Source: Icerya purchasi
Taxonomy: Eukaryota; Arthropoda; Insecta; Hemiptera; Monophlebidae
Assembly (NCBI GenBank): GCA_039619475.1
Contig: CM077115.1
Coordinates: 156,153,774 to 156,217,773 of the forward strand
Length of the DNA stretch: 64,000 bases
Reading direction: 5' to 3'
Of the stretch, positions 14,701 through 24,524 are shown one piece after another. Below the pieces are notes generated by a model. The model was not told the origin of the DNA, searched no databases, and saw only the letters and a list, made by a program, of their open reading frames with translations. The position numbers and the translations under genes were made by a program. Numbering within the stretch: position 1 is the stretch's first letter; each line of letters opens with the position of its first letter.

Positions 14701-17700
14701 TAAAATTCAAAATAAAACTCGATGAAATTAAAAAGTTTAACGTTACCTAACCATCCAGTAACTGTATACTTTCCTGTATCATTTGCAAACATTATCGAAA
14801 TGAACTGTTAATTCTGAGTTTATTATAATAACGTTCTTTTCTAATTTATTTAAATCACACATATAGATATATTTAATTGCAACATTTGTTTTTTTTTTTT
14901 TAAGTTTATTTTTGAATAATTTATCTTAAATTAAATATTGTAATCAATACAAAATTACTTATTTCAAATTATGTCCAAAAAGAACAAATTATAATACTGC
15001 CGCAGATTCTATATACCATTATACGAAACAACATTCTTGAAATATTTTTTATCGATAGAAATTTCCTCGAATAATTAATGGGTCTACATAATGTAATTTT
15101 GCACGTTAACTCTTTCAGTATGATTTCAACCAAGACATGCGGAAGCTTGTACGATTGATATTTAATTTCTTTTAATTACAATATATTCTCATTTTCAATT
15201 ACGTTTCATTTTTTCGCCTTTCACTCTCAAACAGCATTACAATCTTTTCATTATATTTCCAGAAAAAATTAAACATATCGTCGCTCATTCAAAATTTCAT
15301 TAGAACACTAAAAAAAACACTCGTTGGGAATTTATTATAATTTACGGAAATAACAAAGGGATACATGACTCACCTGAAGTATATCGTAAACGTTAACATT
15401 ATCATCGGAATCCTGAGTAAGAACGTGAATTTTATCATTTAAAATATAATATTTTCTTATGGCTGGGGCACCTTCGATTACAGCACTGGGTTCATTGTTG
15501 ACACGTGCATTACCTTCATTATTATTATACTCCGTACTTGCAGGATTATTTAAACTCTAAGTAAAACAATAAACATATTTTCATTTTTAAAATTAAATAT
15601 CGCGGTATTTCATTACGAGTGAAATGATAAAAATAATAATACTAAAACATTTCTTTTTATATGCGCTTTTACGAAATTCACAGACCGTGCGCGTCTACAC
15701 AAAAAATTATTAACGAACTACATTAGCCGTTAATAATTAGTCCTAAATGTTAATATAATAAAATAAAAACAGGCGATAACTGCCAAAGAAGGTTCGGAGA
15801 AATAAATATAATACGCAAAATGCTCGAACAGTTTACAACTAAATCTACGTGCAACTATTTAAATAATTTTATTTCTTTCCGTAAATTCTGAACATTTGAA
15901 TCTGTATGCCGAAGAAGCAATCAATTATTATGTAAGTTATTTATACATATCTCCGATTTCTATGTTAAATAACTGAAAATTACGCAATGACATTATCGTC
16001 TACATTTATACATTATAACAGACAAATGCATTATTAGGGTACCTCCGACAGCACGCATTAGCAGCTCTAAAAACACCATAAAACTTCGCTTTTGAATTAA
16101 AATATCAAATTTGACATTTTCTTCAAACTATACAATGAATTTAAGTGAAAAAAACACCTTTAAAATAGCACGCGCCCCGATAATTTAAACACAAAAATAT
16201 AATTTCTTTTTAATTAAATTTTAAATGTCAATTTTTCAATATCGTTTATGCAAGCCTCAAAATACATTGGAAACAATCTCAAAGAGTATATTTCCTAAGA
16301 TTCAATTATAGAATAACTAGCTACTTTCGTTCGATATTTTCATTTTACTTCCTCCATTATTCCAACAACTTAATACGACCCTGCGCATAACTTTAAATTG
16401 TAATAAATCTGGATTTTTCTAAATTAAAATATAAACGAAAGTTAGCGTAAAACCTTTTGAGTCTGTTTTCCCAGACTAATGCGGGGAAAACTAATATGTG
16501 ATTTTGATTTTAGGTACAACTGGGACTTTTTCTCAAAGAAAAACTTTAAATATAAATCACGACGCTCCGTTAAAAACTTTTTTTTTTTTGATTTCACCAT
16601 TATTTTTTCATACTCGTCTTGTGATTAACTCTCTAAAAACTTGTGCACAGCATTGTCACGACATTTGTGTTAATCTTCAGCCTTATAACACTTTTTTCAG
16701 TGACAAAAAAAGCCAACAGTCGCACAGCGCTAGGTCTGCACTATAACGATCCGTCACAGTTCTGGTGAATATTCAATTTATTCAAAAATTTATGAACGAT
16801 TTTCGCTGAGATGCTTCACCAGAACAGCACGCAGTCACACACAGCGAGATTCTGGAGTTTACCTCAAGACAAGTATGAAAAAGAATAATGGCTAAACTGG
16901 AAGAAAAAATACATCAGTGTGTTGAAAACAATGATGCATACTTCGAAAAAGACCGAGACCACGTTGACGAAAATAACTCTAAATGATTTTTTTGTAAAAT
17001 AAAATTTTTCGTAAGACCTGGAGAGTTCACGTTACGCATTTTTTTTTTTTGTATTCAAACACCAGTATCGAAATGATAAATTTACCGAACACGGCGAGTA
17101 CTTTAGCGCTAGTTAATAGCTTGTTTTACAAACGGGCTGCGAGTAGGCGGTTTTATTCGCCGTATTGAAACGAATTTTTAATATCTATTTTTGTAACGGC
17201 TATTAGTAATAACCGACAAAGATGAAAAAAATGTGTAAACTCGTAACAGCAAAAAGAAGAATAAAATTTGGAGAAATATACTACAAAAAAAAAAAAATAA
17301 ATAAAAAAAAATAACGGCAAATAAAAACAGAAAATAATACTATTTTACAAAATTTTATATATGTGAAGTACCAAGGAATACCATAATGGAAAGTATAAAT
17401 GAATAGTCGAAGCTGAATGTAAAAAATAGTTAAAATTCTACTTTTCATGCAACGATATAATAATAATTATTTTTAATCGTGAGAAGATTATACACACCCA
17501 ATAGCTAAGGTACGAATTATCAGTCGATACCCAAATTCCTGAAAAGTCAGGTACTGGACATACCCTCAGTACAGGATTCTGTTCTTCACCGATCAAAACT
17601 GAATTAGCTGCATTGCGTAAATCAGTTTTATAAATTTTACGATCTCGACCGGCCGATATAACATGATTAAATGTATCTGTTGCCTGTAATCAAACAAGTA

Positions 17701-19072
17701 AATTTAATTTTTTTTGAAAAAAACATTTTATGAATAAAAGTTCATTTTAATGTTATCATTAAAATCTACATAATAAATAAACAAAGTCTCGGGAAAACCT
17801 GAAATAATTTAAAAGGATAATAATAAATATAAATCAAAAAATAACTGTACCTGCAGTTATATTTAAAGTACGATGCATTTCACCTTTATAAACACTCATT
17901 AACGATAATAACTTAATTTGATATACTTATTTTCAATAAAAATTATTTTCCATAAGGATGCAAAGTAAAGTAAGTCCGATAACCTTGACAGAGCGTCGGG
18001 GATTGTGAAGTTAAGGTTCACAGTGTACTAAAGCTAATGGATCTAAGGAGAATACTGGGGCCAGTTCCTTTTTCTTAGCTGACTTTACTTTCCTATATTT
18101 CTCTGGTACCCAATTATTTCAGGATGGGTAAATCTGGGAGCGACTTGAATCCGGAATGAGACCAGTCTCGAACCCGTAACCGCTGATTTAGTAGCCACGA
18201 ATATTTAGTTATTACACCTTTTGTTAGGGAATTTTCGTAAGTCTTTAAATATTTATTTAAGCCTTCATTATTCTTCTCTCATGAATTTAAGATCCACTTG
18301 CACCGAACACACTAGCTAGTCGTTTAGAAGAAACGAAGATTATTAGAATGGTATGTACAAAACTTTTCTGTTTTTGTTTTAAATACATTTTCTTTGTAGT
18401 ACCATACTCAGTTTCTGAACGTAGGCGACTACCTATTCGTACATTTTAGCTGTACAGACACAGGCATAGTGTGTACTAGGTAATTATTATATGCAATGTA
18501 AGTATTCGCGCAAAAAACTACACTTGGAACTGATTGTAAATGTTTGATTTATACAAATGCAGTCCCAAGTGTGTCTGCCTACTATACACCAACTACTAGC
18601 GCACATATGCACGTTTGCCGTTGCCTTCCGCGTGATTATTAATAGTTAATTTTAATTATTTATTTTGTAATTTCTGTCGTCGCCTGAGATCGAAGATTTT
18701 ATAATGGAACTCGAGTGCTCTAGCAACTAGGTCATCGCGATGAACATTTTGAATACATTATTTAAAAATATTTCCATTTAAATGAAGATGAAGTCCTAAT
18801 ATTGTTTACTTTTACGATAGTTTTTAGTTAATTTTGTATAAAATTATTTTATTAGTAGTGACCCAAAAGTTACTTAATAAATTTAATAAAATACGTTAAA
18901 ATTAATACCGCCAACGTCCAAACGCCTTCTTTATGTACTCGAATGGTTAAAATACACTGCTGTTGCCCCAATGACCACAGTTTAATCGTACCATCGGAAC
19001 TACCAGACAAACATTGAGTTCCATCACGATTTACCAGCAAACCTCTAACATTATCCGAGTGACCTGCGTATG

Positions 19073-19139
<67 letters not shown>

Positions 19140-22082
19140 AATATAACGCAAAATATAAGAACTAAAAAAATATAACGCAAAGTACTTAAAACATAATAAT
19201 ATCAATCGAACAGTTATTCGAAAACATTTTTAAATGAAGATCCGCCGGCTTTTGAATTTTTAACGCCACAGCTCCCTCCGTTAAATTTTTTACCGTGTAA
19301 ATAAAAATAATTTTATTCTGTATTTTTTTCCCAGTTTCGTACACAATTCTGACCTAAACATTATTATAATGTCCAATCAATCATATCTCGTCTGATATTT
19401 TAAATGGACAACATAATTCTGGTTTACTAGCTAATATGCATAAACCATTCAAACATCTACAAATTACCAGTTTTAAATTACTACAGTTAACTGTCACTCA
19501 GATCAACATCACATTTTAAGAAGAAAATCGACAAACATATACACATATATTCACTTAGATAATCCAAAATACGCAACAACTTATACTAAATGGAGAAAGC
19601 TGGATTTCAAGACATACACCATTAATCTTATGGCATGAACAGAAAAGATGCCGAACTAAAAATTTTTTAAATCACTCGAAAATGGTAAATTTTAATGAAT
19701 TCCACCAATTGTTAAAATGCGTAACTTAATGTCTATTGGACATGAAAATTAAAATTTGATAAGTATAACATTCTTGACCATAAGCAATAGGAAAGTTATG
19801 AAACTTGAAAAATTTTAAATATAAAACTCTGCATGAGCAGAATTTTTAAACTTTCAATACGCAAAAGGCTGAATGGCGGATACAGTGGCAGACAAGGATG
19901 AAAAATAAATAAGTATTAAAAAGAAGTAGAATGAAAAAGATGACCATCATCTAAGAATAGAAGGAAAAAGAAATACTTAGCAGATAAAATATAAGGACTG
20001 TTCACACTTGCTGTTCAAGGGAAAGTGTAAGGAAAAAAGACGCAATAAAGAAGAAAGCTGATATTAATCTCTTGAAAGTACAGAGGAGGCTAGTTGTGGA
20101 GGTTTTAACAACTGTATCTTGTTAATTTCCTTAAGTAACCTTATTAAATACTAAAACCATTTTACTTCACATAAACTAATTTTTTAAAATCTATATAGTA
20201 GCAACATTAAAACGGCTGTTTTTTTTTGGTTTACTCGCGAAGTTTATTCATTTCAAAAACTAAATAACTGTCTTACATAATTCAAAAAAAAAATTAAAAT
20301 TAACAACAAAAAATTAAAAAGTATAAAAGTAAAATAATTGGAAATAATTTAAAAGAATACTCAAAACTCAATATTATTACAGTTAGTAGTTATTAGCAAA
20401 TCCGAATACTGTACCGATAAGTTTCATAAGTTTACTACATGTACGAGGATCCCAAACTCTAAGAATTTTTTCTGTACTTCCGCTAACGACTACAGTTCCG
20501 GATGGATTTGTTGCTAAGCTGTATATTGAATTTTTGCTTCCTGTTAGCGAAGAAGCTGCAATCGTACAAAAAATTAAAGTAGATTATAATATTCTTCAAC
20601 TCTCAAATTCATACGAACAATATTAGCGAAATAAAACAATTGCGCAGGATATGAATGCTGGAACAGACTACACACAAGAAAACCTAAATGTTTTCGTTGA
20701 GAAAATGTTATTTAGGAAAATTAAAAAAAAGAAACAGAAATATTGTTTTAAATGAATAAAATGGGACAGTGCATATTAAAATTAACTGATTAATTCTTTA
20801 ATCTCTACTTTAGTAGATAAAATCGTATCGAACCGGATATCTAGGGCGTAGTTTTAGGCAATTTTTATAGCGGAAAACGCTCGATTTAAGTAATTCAAAA
20901 ATTCACACATTTCTTCTTCTGCAAAAGTAAAACTATTCACTGAACTTGGCTTAAAAATTTGAATTCCATCTTAAGAAAAATGTTCGAAACAAATAACACT
21001 TAAAATAACACGACTACTTACATTTTTGAAAGTAACATAGAATCTATCATTATTGATTTTTCCCCCGTTCATTTATCATTAGAATTGGTCAAAAAAAAAA
21101 AAAACTGAACTTCGTCCAAGATTTTGTGGTGCTTTTAAGAAAAAGTGAGTAAAAAAATATTGCATTTATAAACATTAAATCGATTAATTACGAGATATTA
21201 AATAACTTCTTCATTTAATTCCGTTTTATTTGCTTCTTTCTCCTCCTTTTCATCTACGTCCTACATCACAAATCGGATCCCATAACACTAAATTTCTTTC
21301 ACGCCTATTTTTTTTTGTTATTCATTAATTTTATCAAAAACATCCTTTAAAATAATTTTTTCTTCCATCGCATGTTTTACATATTCTCAATTTTCTCTTT
21401 TTATCTACATTTACTTGTATTATCTTTTCACTTCATCCTTACACCTCTTTCAAAACCCGCAAATCAAGAGTATTATCACATCTAGTAAGACACATCATAC
21501 TAGACTATTTTCAAGCTGATTAAATATTACACTAGTAAAACGATACATTATTGTTATACTTTATAACTCGAAATTAACAAATAAATAAACTGAATTACGA
21601 ATTTTATGTTTGTACGTAGAATAGTATAATATGACAAAGCTGGATGAATTTTCTAACAAAATGAACACAAAAAACCTTATGGATATAACCGGTCAACTAA
21701 GATCATATTACTGAAGAAAATTAATAAAAAATTGAAATTAATAGCACATAAAATAATAAAAGATGTATCTCTGTAAAACACAAAATAAAACATAGAGGAA
21801 ATACGAAAAAACAATATATACATATCTATATTTGTGTGTGTGTATATATATATATATATATAAATGACGTCATTCTTAGACCGACCCCCATTAGTTTTTC
21901 TGTCACAAAAATTTGTCCCAAAATGTGACATTAAATAAAGATTTATTTTTTTAATTTTCCTCATTCTATAAGAAGTACAAAAGTGATAGAGCTGGGAATC
22001 CAGGGGTGTCCCCAGATGAGGTTAAAGGGCAGAGCCCCTTGCGAGGCACAAAGGGCCGAGTTATATAGTATATGTATATTAT

Positions 22083-22115
<33 letters not shown>

Positions 22116-24310
22116 AACTTAGCCATTTTGGATTCGTAAGCCCCTGTGCTCCTTACCCTTCTTGCTTACATTTCTGTCTCTTTCTCTTCTATACTTTGTA
22201 TAAAATGATCAAAATTTACAATGTAATTCTTAGGCTGGACCCCATTAGATGTTATAACGAAAAAATGTCCTAATTTCATATAATAAAAAAATAATAATAC
22301 AACCAATTATTTATACCATAAATTTTATTAAACTACCAAAACAACTTAACATACAATACCTTTTTTTGCGTTTCCATGGTATTATTAAATTAGCAATATA
22401 GTCTTTACATACTTCTCCCTATGGTGGGACTTCTTATTCATCAACCTGCACACTAATAAGAAGTGTATTCATTATGTTTCCAAAAACGAAAACCGCCACC
22501 GAACACAAACGTGAATTGCAGAAACGCAAACGGGGCAACGAACTGTGCAATAGCGAAGAATTTTCCACATTCATACGTGATACCCTTTTTGGTGCGAAAA
22601 CGGAAGATGTAGAAAAGTTTGAAGCGTTTGATAGCATTTTAAGTCAACCGCCTCTGTTATACTAATACAAAATAGTAAGAAAAATTTCACATTTTTTGAC
22701 GAATACTTATGTTCACCGATTTTCATCATTATTCATAGTACCTACGTCGAATGGTACTCTTTCTAAAGGATAAAGAATCAATAAAATCGGTTTATATAAA
22801 TATGAGTTATGCGCGCACTAAAAAAAAAAAGCATATGCGACGAACGTATAACTTCCTTCTTTTTAGAAGCCGGTAAAAATTAAAATATAACAAACATTAC
22901 ATAAAATTAGAACTTTGGCAATTTTTTCGTTACATAAAATTGGACATTTTTTCTAATGGGGGCCGACGTTGTAATTATCTTATATATATATATATATATA
23001 TGTATAAATATAGAATGCTACAAAACAGAGCCTAAGGATTGTACAGTAAGTAAAATTTAAATACACCACTATAAATAATTATTTAATTTTTATTAAATAC
23101 CCGACGCGTTTCAAAGACAAAGCTTCATGATCGCGGGAGTTATTAATAATAACCGCTGTGGCATATTTCATAGAATAAAATAAAACTTCGTAATTCATTA
23201 TCAAGTAAAGTCTATTAAAAAACGAATTCATTTTTCGCTTTAAATGATTTTTTCTTATCAAAAATATTGTTTGGCTATTTTTATTTTTTTCGTGGTTTTA
23301 CAATAATATTCCTAGCCTATTCCCGGTTGGGTGGTCGGTTAGCCTGAATCTTAACTACATATGTGTTAAAAAATACTTAACTCTTATTTCTATAATTTAA
23401 AACATCAATCAATTTTCATTCGATTTCCAGTTATGTCGGATAATAAACACCTGGGGTCTTTCTTATAAAATAAATATTTCATTTTTAATAGGTTTTTACA
23501 TACTCATAATTCACGGTACAACGAAAAAGTTAATATTAAGAAATGTACAATATACTTACTAGTAACGGTGTTGTTACTGGCAGTTAAAGCAGTTAAAGTA
23601 TTTATATCCCAGATGAATATTGTTTTATCTAAACCGGCTGAAGCTACCCTTTCTAAATCTTTAGCATATGCCAGTGCTCGTACGTAATCTTTATGCGTAC
23701 GTAAAGTAGACATACAAAATCCTTTGTGAGCATTCCACACCTTCACGGTTGTGTCCGAACTGGCTGATATCACTAATTAATAGAAAAATAATATTTTATA
23801 ATACTTCATTATAATAAATAAAAAGACGAAAATTGGATGTGCTGATCTAAATCTTAAGAAGTAACCGGATTGATAAAATTATTACTTAAATAAATTTTGT
23901 TTTAGCAGCTAATTAGAAGTTTAAAATAAATCTTAAATTAATTTTCAAGAAACGTTTTTTTTTTTTATTGATGAATAGTTAAAAGCGATTAGTTTTTGTT
24001 TTTAAAAAGTTTTAAAAAATGTTATACTTTTACTGATGTGTAAGGTAAATCGAGTGATGATAGAGAAATCTACAATTAAAAATGAGTACGTACAGTTTTT
24101 CCCTCCGCAGCACAAAATAATATCATTCACCCAATCAGTATGATGTTCCAGCGAATAAATATATGGATTATTTAAATTTCTACAGTCCCAAGTTCGAATG
24201 ATACTATCTCTACCTGCTGAAAACAATCTATTCAACGCAGCATCATACTGCAAAGCATTAACACCAGCTCGATGTTTCAATTCCCGTTCATTACGAATTA
24301 TATAAGAAAC
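2592..24310 (-). CDS. WDR48: WDR48 (UAF1), WD40-repeat activator of USP1/USP12/USP46 deubiquitinases; 11 exons, both ends missing
   Basis: Exons in transcript order: 24310-24094, 23772-23560, 20555-20415, 19063-18909, 17683-17498, 15556-15374, 14413-14306, 12805-12712, 9885-9741, 8650-8462, 2763-2592. All have GT-AG borders and compatible phases; the sum is 1803 nt, 601 codons without a stop. The product starts VSYIIRNE and carries WD40 strands such as [29 protein letters not shown] and [10 protein letters not shown]. It then carries the C-terminal blocks [13 protein letters not shown] and HVYNKL, which match the SUMO-like-domain part of WDR48 family members. The family scaffolds USP1 for FANCD2/PCNA deubiquitination and also activates USP12/USP46. 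The last exon is not in the window and the first is uncertain. The identification rests on near-colinear resemblance to remembered fly and human WDR48, and I am sure of it. Confidence 0.95.
3100..3850 (+). pseudogene. Decayed RTE-type non-LTR reverse transcriptase
   Basis: In broken frames on the plus strand I can read a [14 protein letters not shown] segment after the lost YADD region (about 3130-3260). Next comes a [22 protein letters not shown] block (about 3300-3355). Then follow the C-terminal RTE blocks: a [13 protein letters not shown] segment near 3560, a GHIIKGK-like segment near 3665 and an [13 protein letters not shown] segment near 3710-3750. The order equals that of the better-preserved copy at 10690-12004. 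Several stops and frameshifts make it non-coding. It lies in the last visible WDR48 intron. Confidence 0.75.
4357..4590. mobile_element. Mariner-type MITE, 234 bp, TA-flanked
   Basis: Starts CAGGGTGCGGCAGCATAACT and ends with its near reverse complement, TGCGCTGCCACACCCTG. TA dinucleotides lie outside both ends (4355-4356 and 4591-4592). The arms are about 95 bp long, so nearly the whole element is an imperfect palindrome around a short unique centre. There is no coding capacity. Confidence 0.88.
4593..6170. other. Intronic AT-rich DNA; no gene seen
   Basis: I found no conserved coding segment, RNA gene or clear repeat here. Confidence 0.4.
6181..6595. repeat. Interspersed repeat family A, copy 1
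   Basis: Begins GAGCCGTGCCCAGAATTTT and ends near CCCCAGTGGACACAGCTTTT. The interior (for example TTTCACTAATATTCAT and ATTAATGAAGTACCTAA) is shared with 38362-38664. The ends look like short imperfect inverted repeats (GGCCCGTGCCCAG against GTGGACACGGCC in the other copy), suggesting a non-autonomous DNA transposon. Confidence 0.75.
6621..7542 (+). mobile_element. Internally deleted mariner-like transposon
   Basis: Terminal inverted repeats: GCGTCCCGTAAGTTTTAATACT-like at 6632-6653, and its counterpart at 7513-7534 (about 20 of 22 match). TA lies near both ends. N-terminal transposase remnants ([27 protein letters not shown]) are at about 6840-6960. The C-terminal catalytic part follows at 7161-7463: [26 protein letters not shown] and a final GDYFE with stop. 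The length (about 920 bp) is below the usual 1.3 kb because the central part, including the first catalytic Asp, is replaced by a T run at 7006-7025. Not functional. Confidence 0.85.
7161..7463 (+). pseudogene. Mariner transposase C-terminal fragment
   Basis: 100-codon open segment of the mariner transposase. HDNAPAHI carries the second catalytic Asp. [16 protein letters not shown] is the family signature around the third. The C-terminus resembles complete mariner proteins. It lacks the paired HTH domain and first Asp because of the internal deletion. Confidence 0.8.
7543..8461. other. WDR48 intron DNA; nothing recognised
   Basis: AT-rich sequence between the mariner and the SUMO-like-domain exon. 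No conserved ORF or repeat was recognised. Confidence 0.4.
8462..8650 (-). CDS. WDR48: WDR48 exon, SUMO-like domain 1
   Basis: Acceptor CTTTAG, donor GTATGT, 189 nt. It encodes [28 protein letters not shown] and SFFLQPIDD, matching the family R.L.RD..G..E...L.E..P.WV and PFFLQP blocks. Confidence 0.93.
8970..9170. repeat. Low-complexity CA/TA-rich tract
   Basis: Degenerate runs of ACACA, ATACA and TACACA over about 200 bp within a WDR48 intron. Not a pure microsatellite. Confidence 0.6.
9741..9885 (-). CDS. WDR48: WDR48 exon, linker to the SUMO-like domains
   Basis: Acceptor TTTTAG, donor GTAAGT, 145 nt. It encodes [14 protein letters not shown], an acidic linker, and [12 protein letters not shown]. 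The last corresponds to the conserved VP.HTPVIF entry to SUMO-like domain 1. Confidence 0.92.
10665..10689. repeat. Target-site duplication, left copy (25 bp)
   Basis: An exact 25-bp match to 12005-12029, bounding the RTE-type insertion. Confidence 0.93.
10690..12004 (+). mobile_element. 5'-truncated RTE-like non-LTR retrotransposon
   Basis: 1315 bp between perfect 25-bp target-site duplications. The RT is readable from [16 protein letters not shown], through the YQKAFDCV catalytic block, [14 protein letters not shown] and the YADD box at 11220-11231, to the C-terminal [10 protein letters not shown] and [10 protein letters not shown] blocks. A frameshift in an A8 run near 11629-11636 splits the ORF (10731-11675, then 11600-11995). 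The 3' end is a short GAA-rich tail (GATGAAGAAGAAGAA) rather than poly(A), typical of RTE-type elements. The element lies antisense in a WDR48 intron. The perfect duplication implies a young insertion. Confidence 0.92.
10731..11995 (+). pseudogene. RTE-like reverse transcriptase, 3' half, one frameshift
   Basis: Apart from one A-run frameshift, the frame is open over about 420 codons, from the palm domain to the natural C-terminus (RDGDGG stop). The endonuclease and the N-terminal RT part are missing through 5' truncation. The single lesion in a homopolymer could also be a sequencing slip. Confidence 0.85.
12005..12029. repeat. Target-site duplication, right copy (25 bp)
   Basis: Identical to 10665-10689 and directly follows the GAA-rich tail of the retrotransposon. 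Confidence 0.93.
12712..12805 (-). CDS. WDR48: WDR48 exon
   Basis: Acceptor TTATAG, donor GTAAGT, 31 codons plus one base. It encodes [19 protein letters not shown], matching the family LGQEE.DCFSAW segment. Confidence 0.93.
12806..14305. other. WDR48 intron DNA, no gene seen
   Basis: AT-rich. A poly(A) run lies at 13618-13635. No conserved coding segment was recognised. Confidence 0.4.
14210..14260. repeat. Short dispersed repeat (CGCTCGATTCCGAGCGTCG)
   Basis: The segment TCGCTCGATTCCGAGCGTCG followed by AGACTATCT is found, reverse-complemented, at 50649-50677. It contains a small palindrome (CTCGATTCCGAG). It lies just downstream of a WDR48 exon. Confidence 0.5.
14306..14413 (-). CDS. WDR48: WDR48 exon, post-propeller segment
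   Basis: Acceptor TTAATAG, donor GTTAGT, 36 codons, phase 0. It encodes [17 protein letters not shown] and [12 protein letters not shown], which are nearly invariant in WDR48. Confidence 0.95.
15374..15556 (-). CDS. WDR48: WDR48 exon, blade 7
   Basis: Acceptor TACTTAG, donor GTGAGT, 61 codons, phase 0. A low-complexity Asn-rich insert ([11 protein letters not shown]) is followed by the conserved [17 protein letters not shown] and the VYDILQ edge. Confidence 0.92.
16760..17060 (+). other. Possible decayed transposase C-terminus
   Basis: A short open segment reads [18 protein letters not shown], resembling the last residues of mariner/IS630 transposases (R...C....G.YFE). No catalytic motif or inverted repeat was seen, so this is a weak suggestion. 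The rest of the intron 15557-17497 holds nothing recognised. Confidence 0.25.
17498..17683 (-). CDS. WDR48: WDR48 exon, blade 6
   Basis: Acceptor GATTACAG, donor GTGTGT, 62 codons in phase 0. It encodes [23 protein letters not shown] and GIWVSTDNS, matching the family segment SGGRDRKIY...EE.APVL...IWV.T. Confidence 0.93.
17955..18240 (-). repeat. Possible tRNA-related SINE remnant
   Basis: On the minus strand GCGGTTACGGGTTCGAGACTGG contains a good pol III B-box core (GGTTCGA), preceded by GTGGCTACTAAATCAGC. The segment is GC-richer than its intron. No clear A box or tail was identified. Confidence 0.3.
18909..19063 (-). CDS. WDR48: WDR48 exon, blade 5
   Basis: Acceptor ACGCAG, donor GTATTA, 155 nt, leaving phase 0. 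It encodes [20 protein letters not shown] and [10 protein letters not shown]. The acceptor is preceded by a (TA)n tract instead of a normal pyrimidine tract. Confidence 0.94.
19077..19135. repeat. (TA)n microsatellite beside a WDR48 acceptor
   Basis: About 29 TA units. On the minus strand the tract ends 14 bases before the first base of the blade-5 exon. Confidence 0.95.
19136..20414. other. WDR48 intron DNA; no gene recognised
   Basis: AT-rich. A short stretch near 20060-20110 reads [11 protein letters not shown], as in some RT C-termini, but is too short to call. Confidence 0.35.
20415..20555 (-). CDS. WDR48: WDR48 exon, blade 4
   Basis: Acceptor GATTGCAG, donor GTACAG, 141 nt. It encodes [14 protein letters not shown] and [14 protein letters not shown]. 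The last base joins the next exon to make the Gly of GHSDNVRG. Confidence 0.94.
21838..21930. repeat. Repeat family B fragment (GACGTCATTCTTAG type)
   Basis: A (TA)n run is followed by GACGTCATTCTTAGACCGACCCCCATTAG and tandem AATTTGTCCCA-like pieces. Related to segments near 22213, 22905, 26440, 42825 and 50717. Confidence 0.65.
22010..22995. repeat. Repeat family B element with inverted ends
   Basis: Starts near GGCAGAGCCCCTTGCGAGGC and (TA)n, contains GTAATTCTTAGGCTGGACCCC at about 22220, and ends with the reverse-oriented block CTAATGGGGGCCGACGTTGTAATT near 22957 plus another (TA)n. The two ends face each other, and the interior holds a 63-codon ORF. The same end modules occur at 26964-27015 and 50717-51100. 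Likely a non-autonomous element; the class is unknown. Confidence 0.55.
22474..22665 (+). CDS. 63-codon hypothetical ORF inside repeat family B
   Basis: Encodes a charged peptide starting [20 protein letters not shown], then [15 protein letters not shown] and [11 protein letters not shown] do not recognise it. It is more GC-rich than the surrounding DNA and is bracketed by inverted family-B ends. It could be a transposon-derived fragment or a chance ORF. There is no start-site or expression evidence. Confidence 0.25.
   Translation: MFPKTKTATEHKRELQKRKRGNELCNSEEFSTFIRDTLFGAKTEDVEKFEAFDSILSQPPLLY
23560..23772 (-). CDS. WDR48: WDR48 exon, blades 2-3
   Basis: Acceptor TTAATTAG, donor GTAAGT, 213 nt, phase 1 in and out. 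It encodes [18 protein letters not shown] and [20 protein letters not shown], the most conserved stretch of the protein. Confidence 0.96.
24094..24310 (-). CDS. WDR48: WDR48 exon (first confident coding exon)
   Basis: The acceptor TTTGCAG precedes GTT (Val) and the donor is GTACGT. It encodes 72 codons plus one base. It includes GVNALQYD, the first WD strand ([10 protein letters not shown]) and [10 protein letters not shown], all invariant in the family. Upstream residues, usually a short basic Met-initiated segment, must come from an earlier exon. Confidence 0.95.
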
Positions 24311-24524
24311 CTGCAAATTATTTCACGAAATAAAATATATGACAATAATATTTTCGGTAAATTATATTTATTCGAAATAAAAAAACGAACACGTTCCTTA
24401 GACAGACATGCAACAAATTTAAATATTTAAGATTACATTATGACATTATTCAATTACGAAAATTACTTAAATAATTATATGTAGGTGCAAACACTGATTA
24501 TAATGTTTATATCAATATGTGTGT

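Noticed and set aside
16498..16746. 82-codon ORF in a WDR48 intron
   Set aside because: No conserved motif; starts in low-complexity DNA.
18450..18640. Short hairpin (CACTTGGAACTG / CAGTCCCAAGTG)
   Set aside because: Arms of about 12-20 bp with mismatches are expected in this much AT-rich intron DNA; no flanking duplication seen.
20030..20115. [11 protein letters not shown] stretch resembling R1-type RT C-termini
   Set aside because: Fewer than 20 residues and no further RT motif in order.
24002..24316. A 104-codon ORF starting before VSYII with MQ
   Set aside because: The first two codons are intron (TTG then the CAG of the acceptor) and the C-terminal part is read-through past the GTACGT donor; only 24094-24310 is exon.
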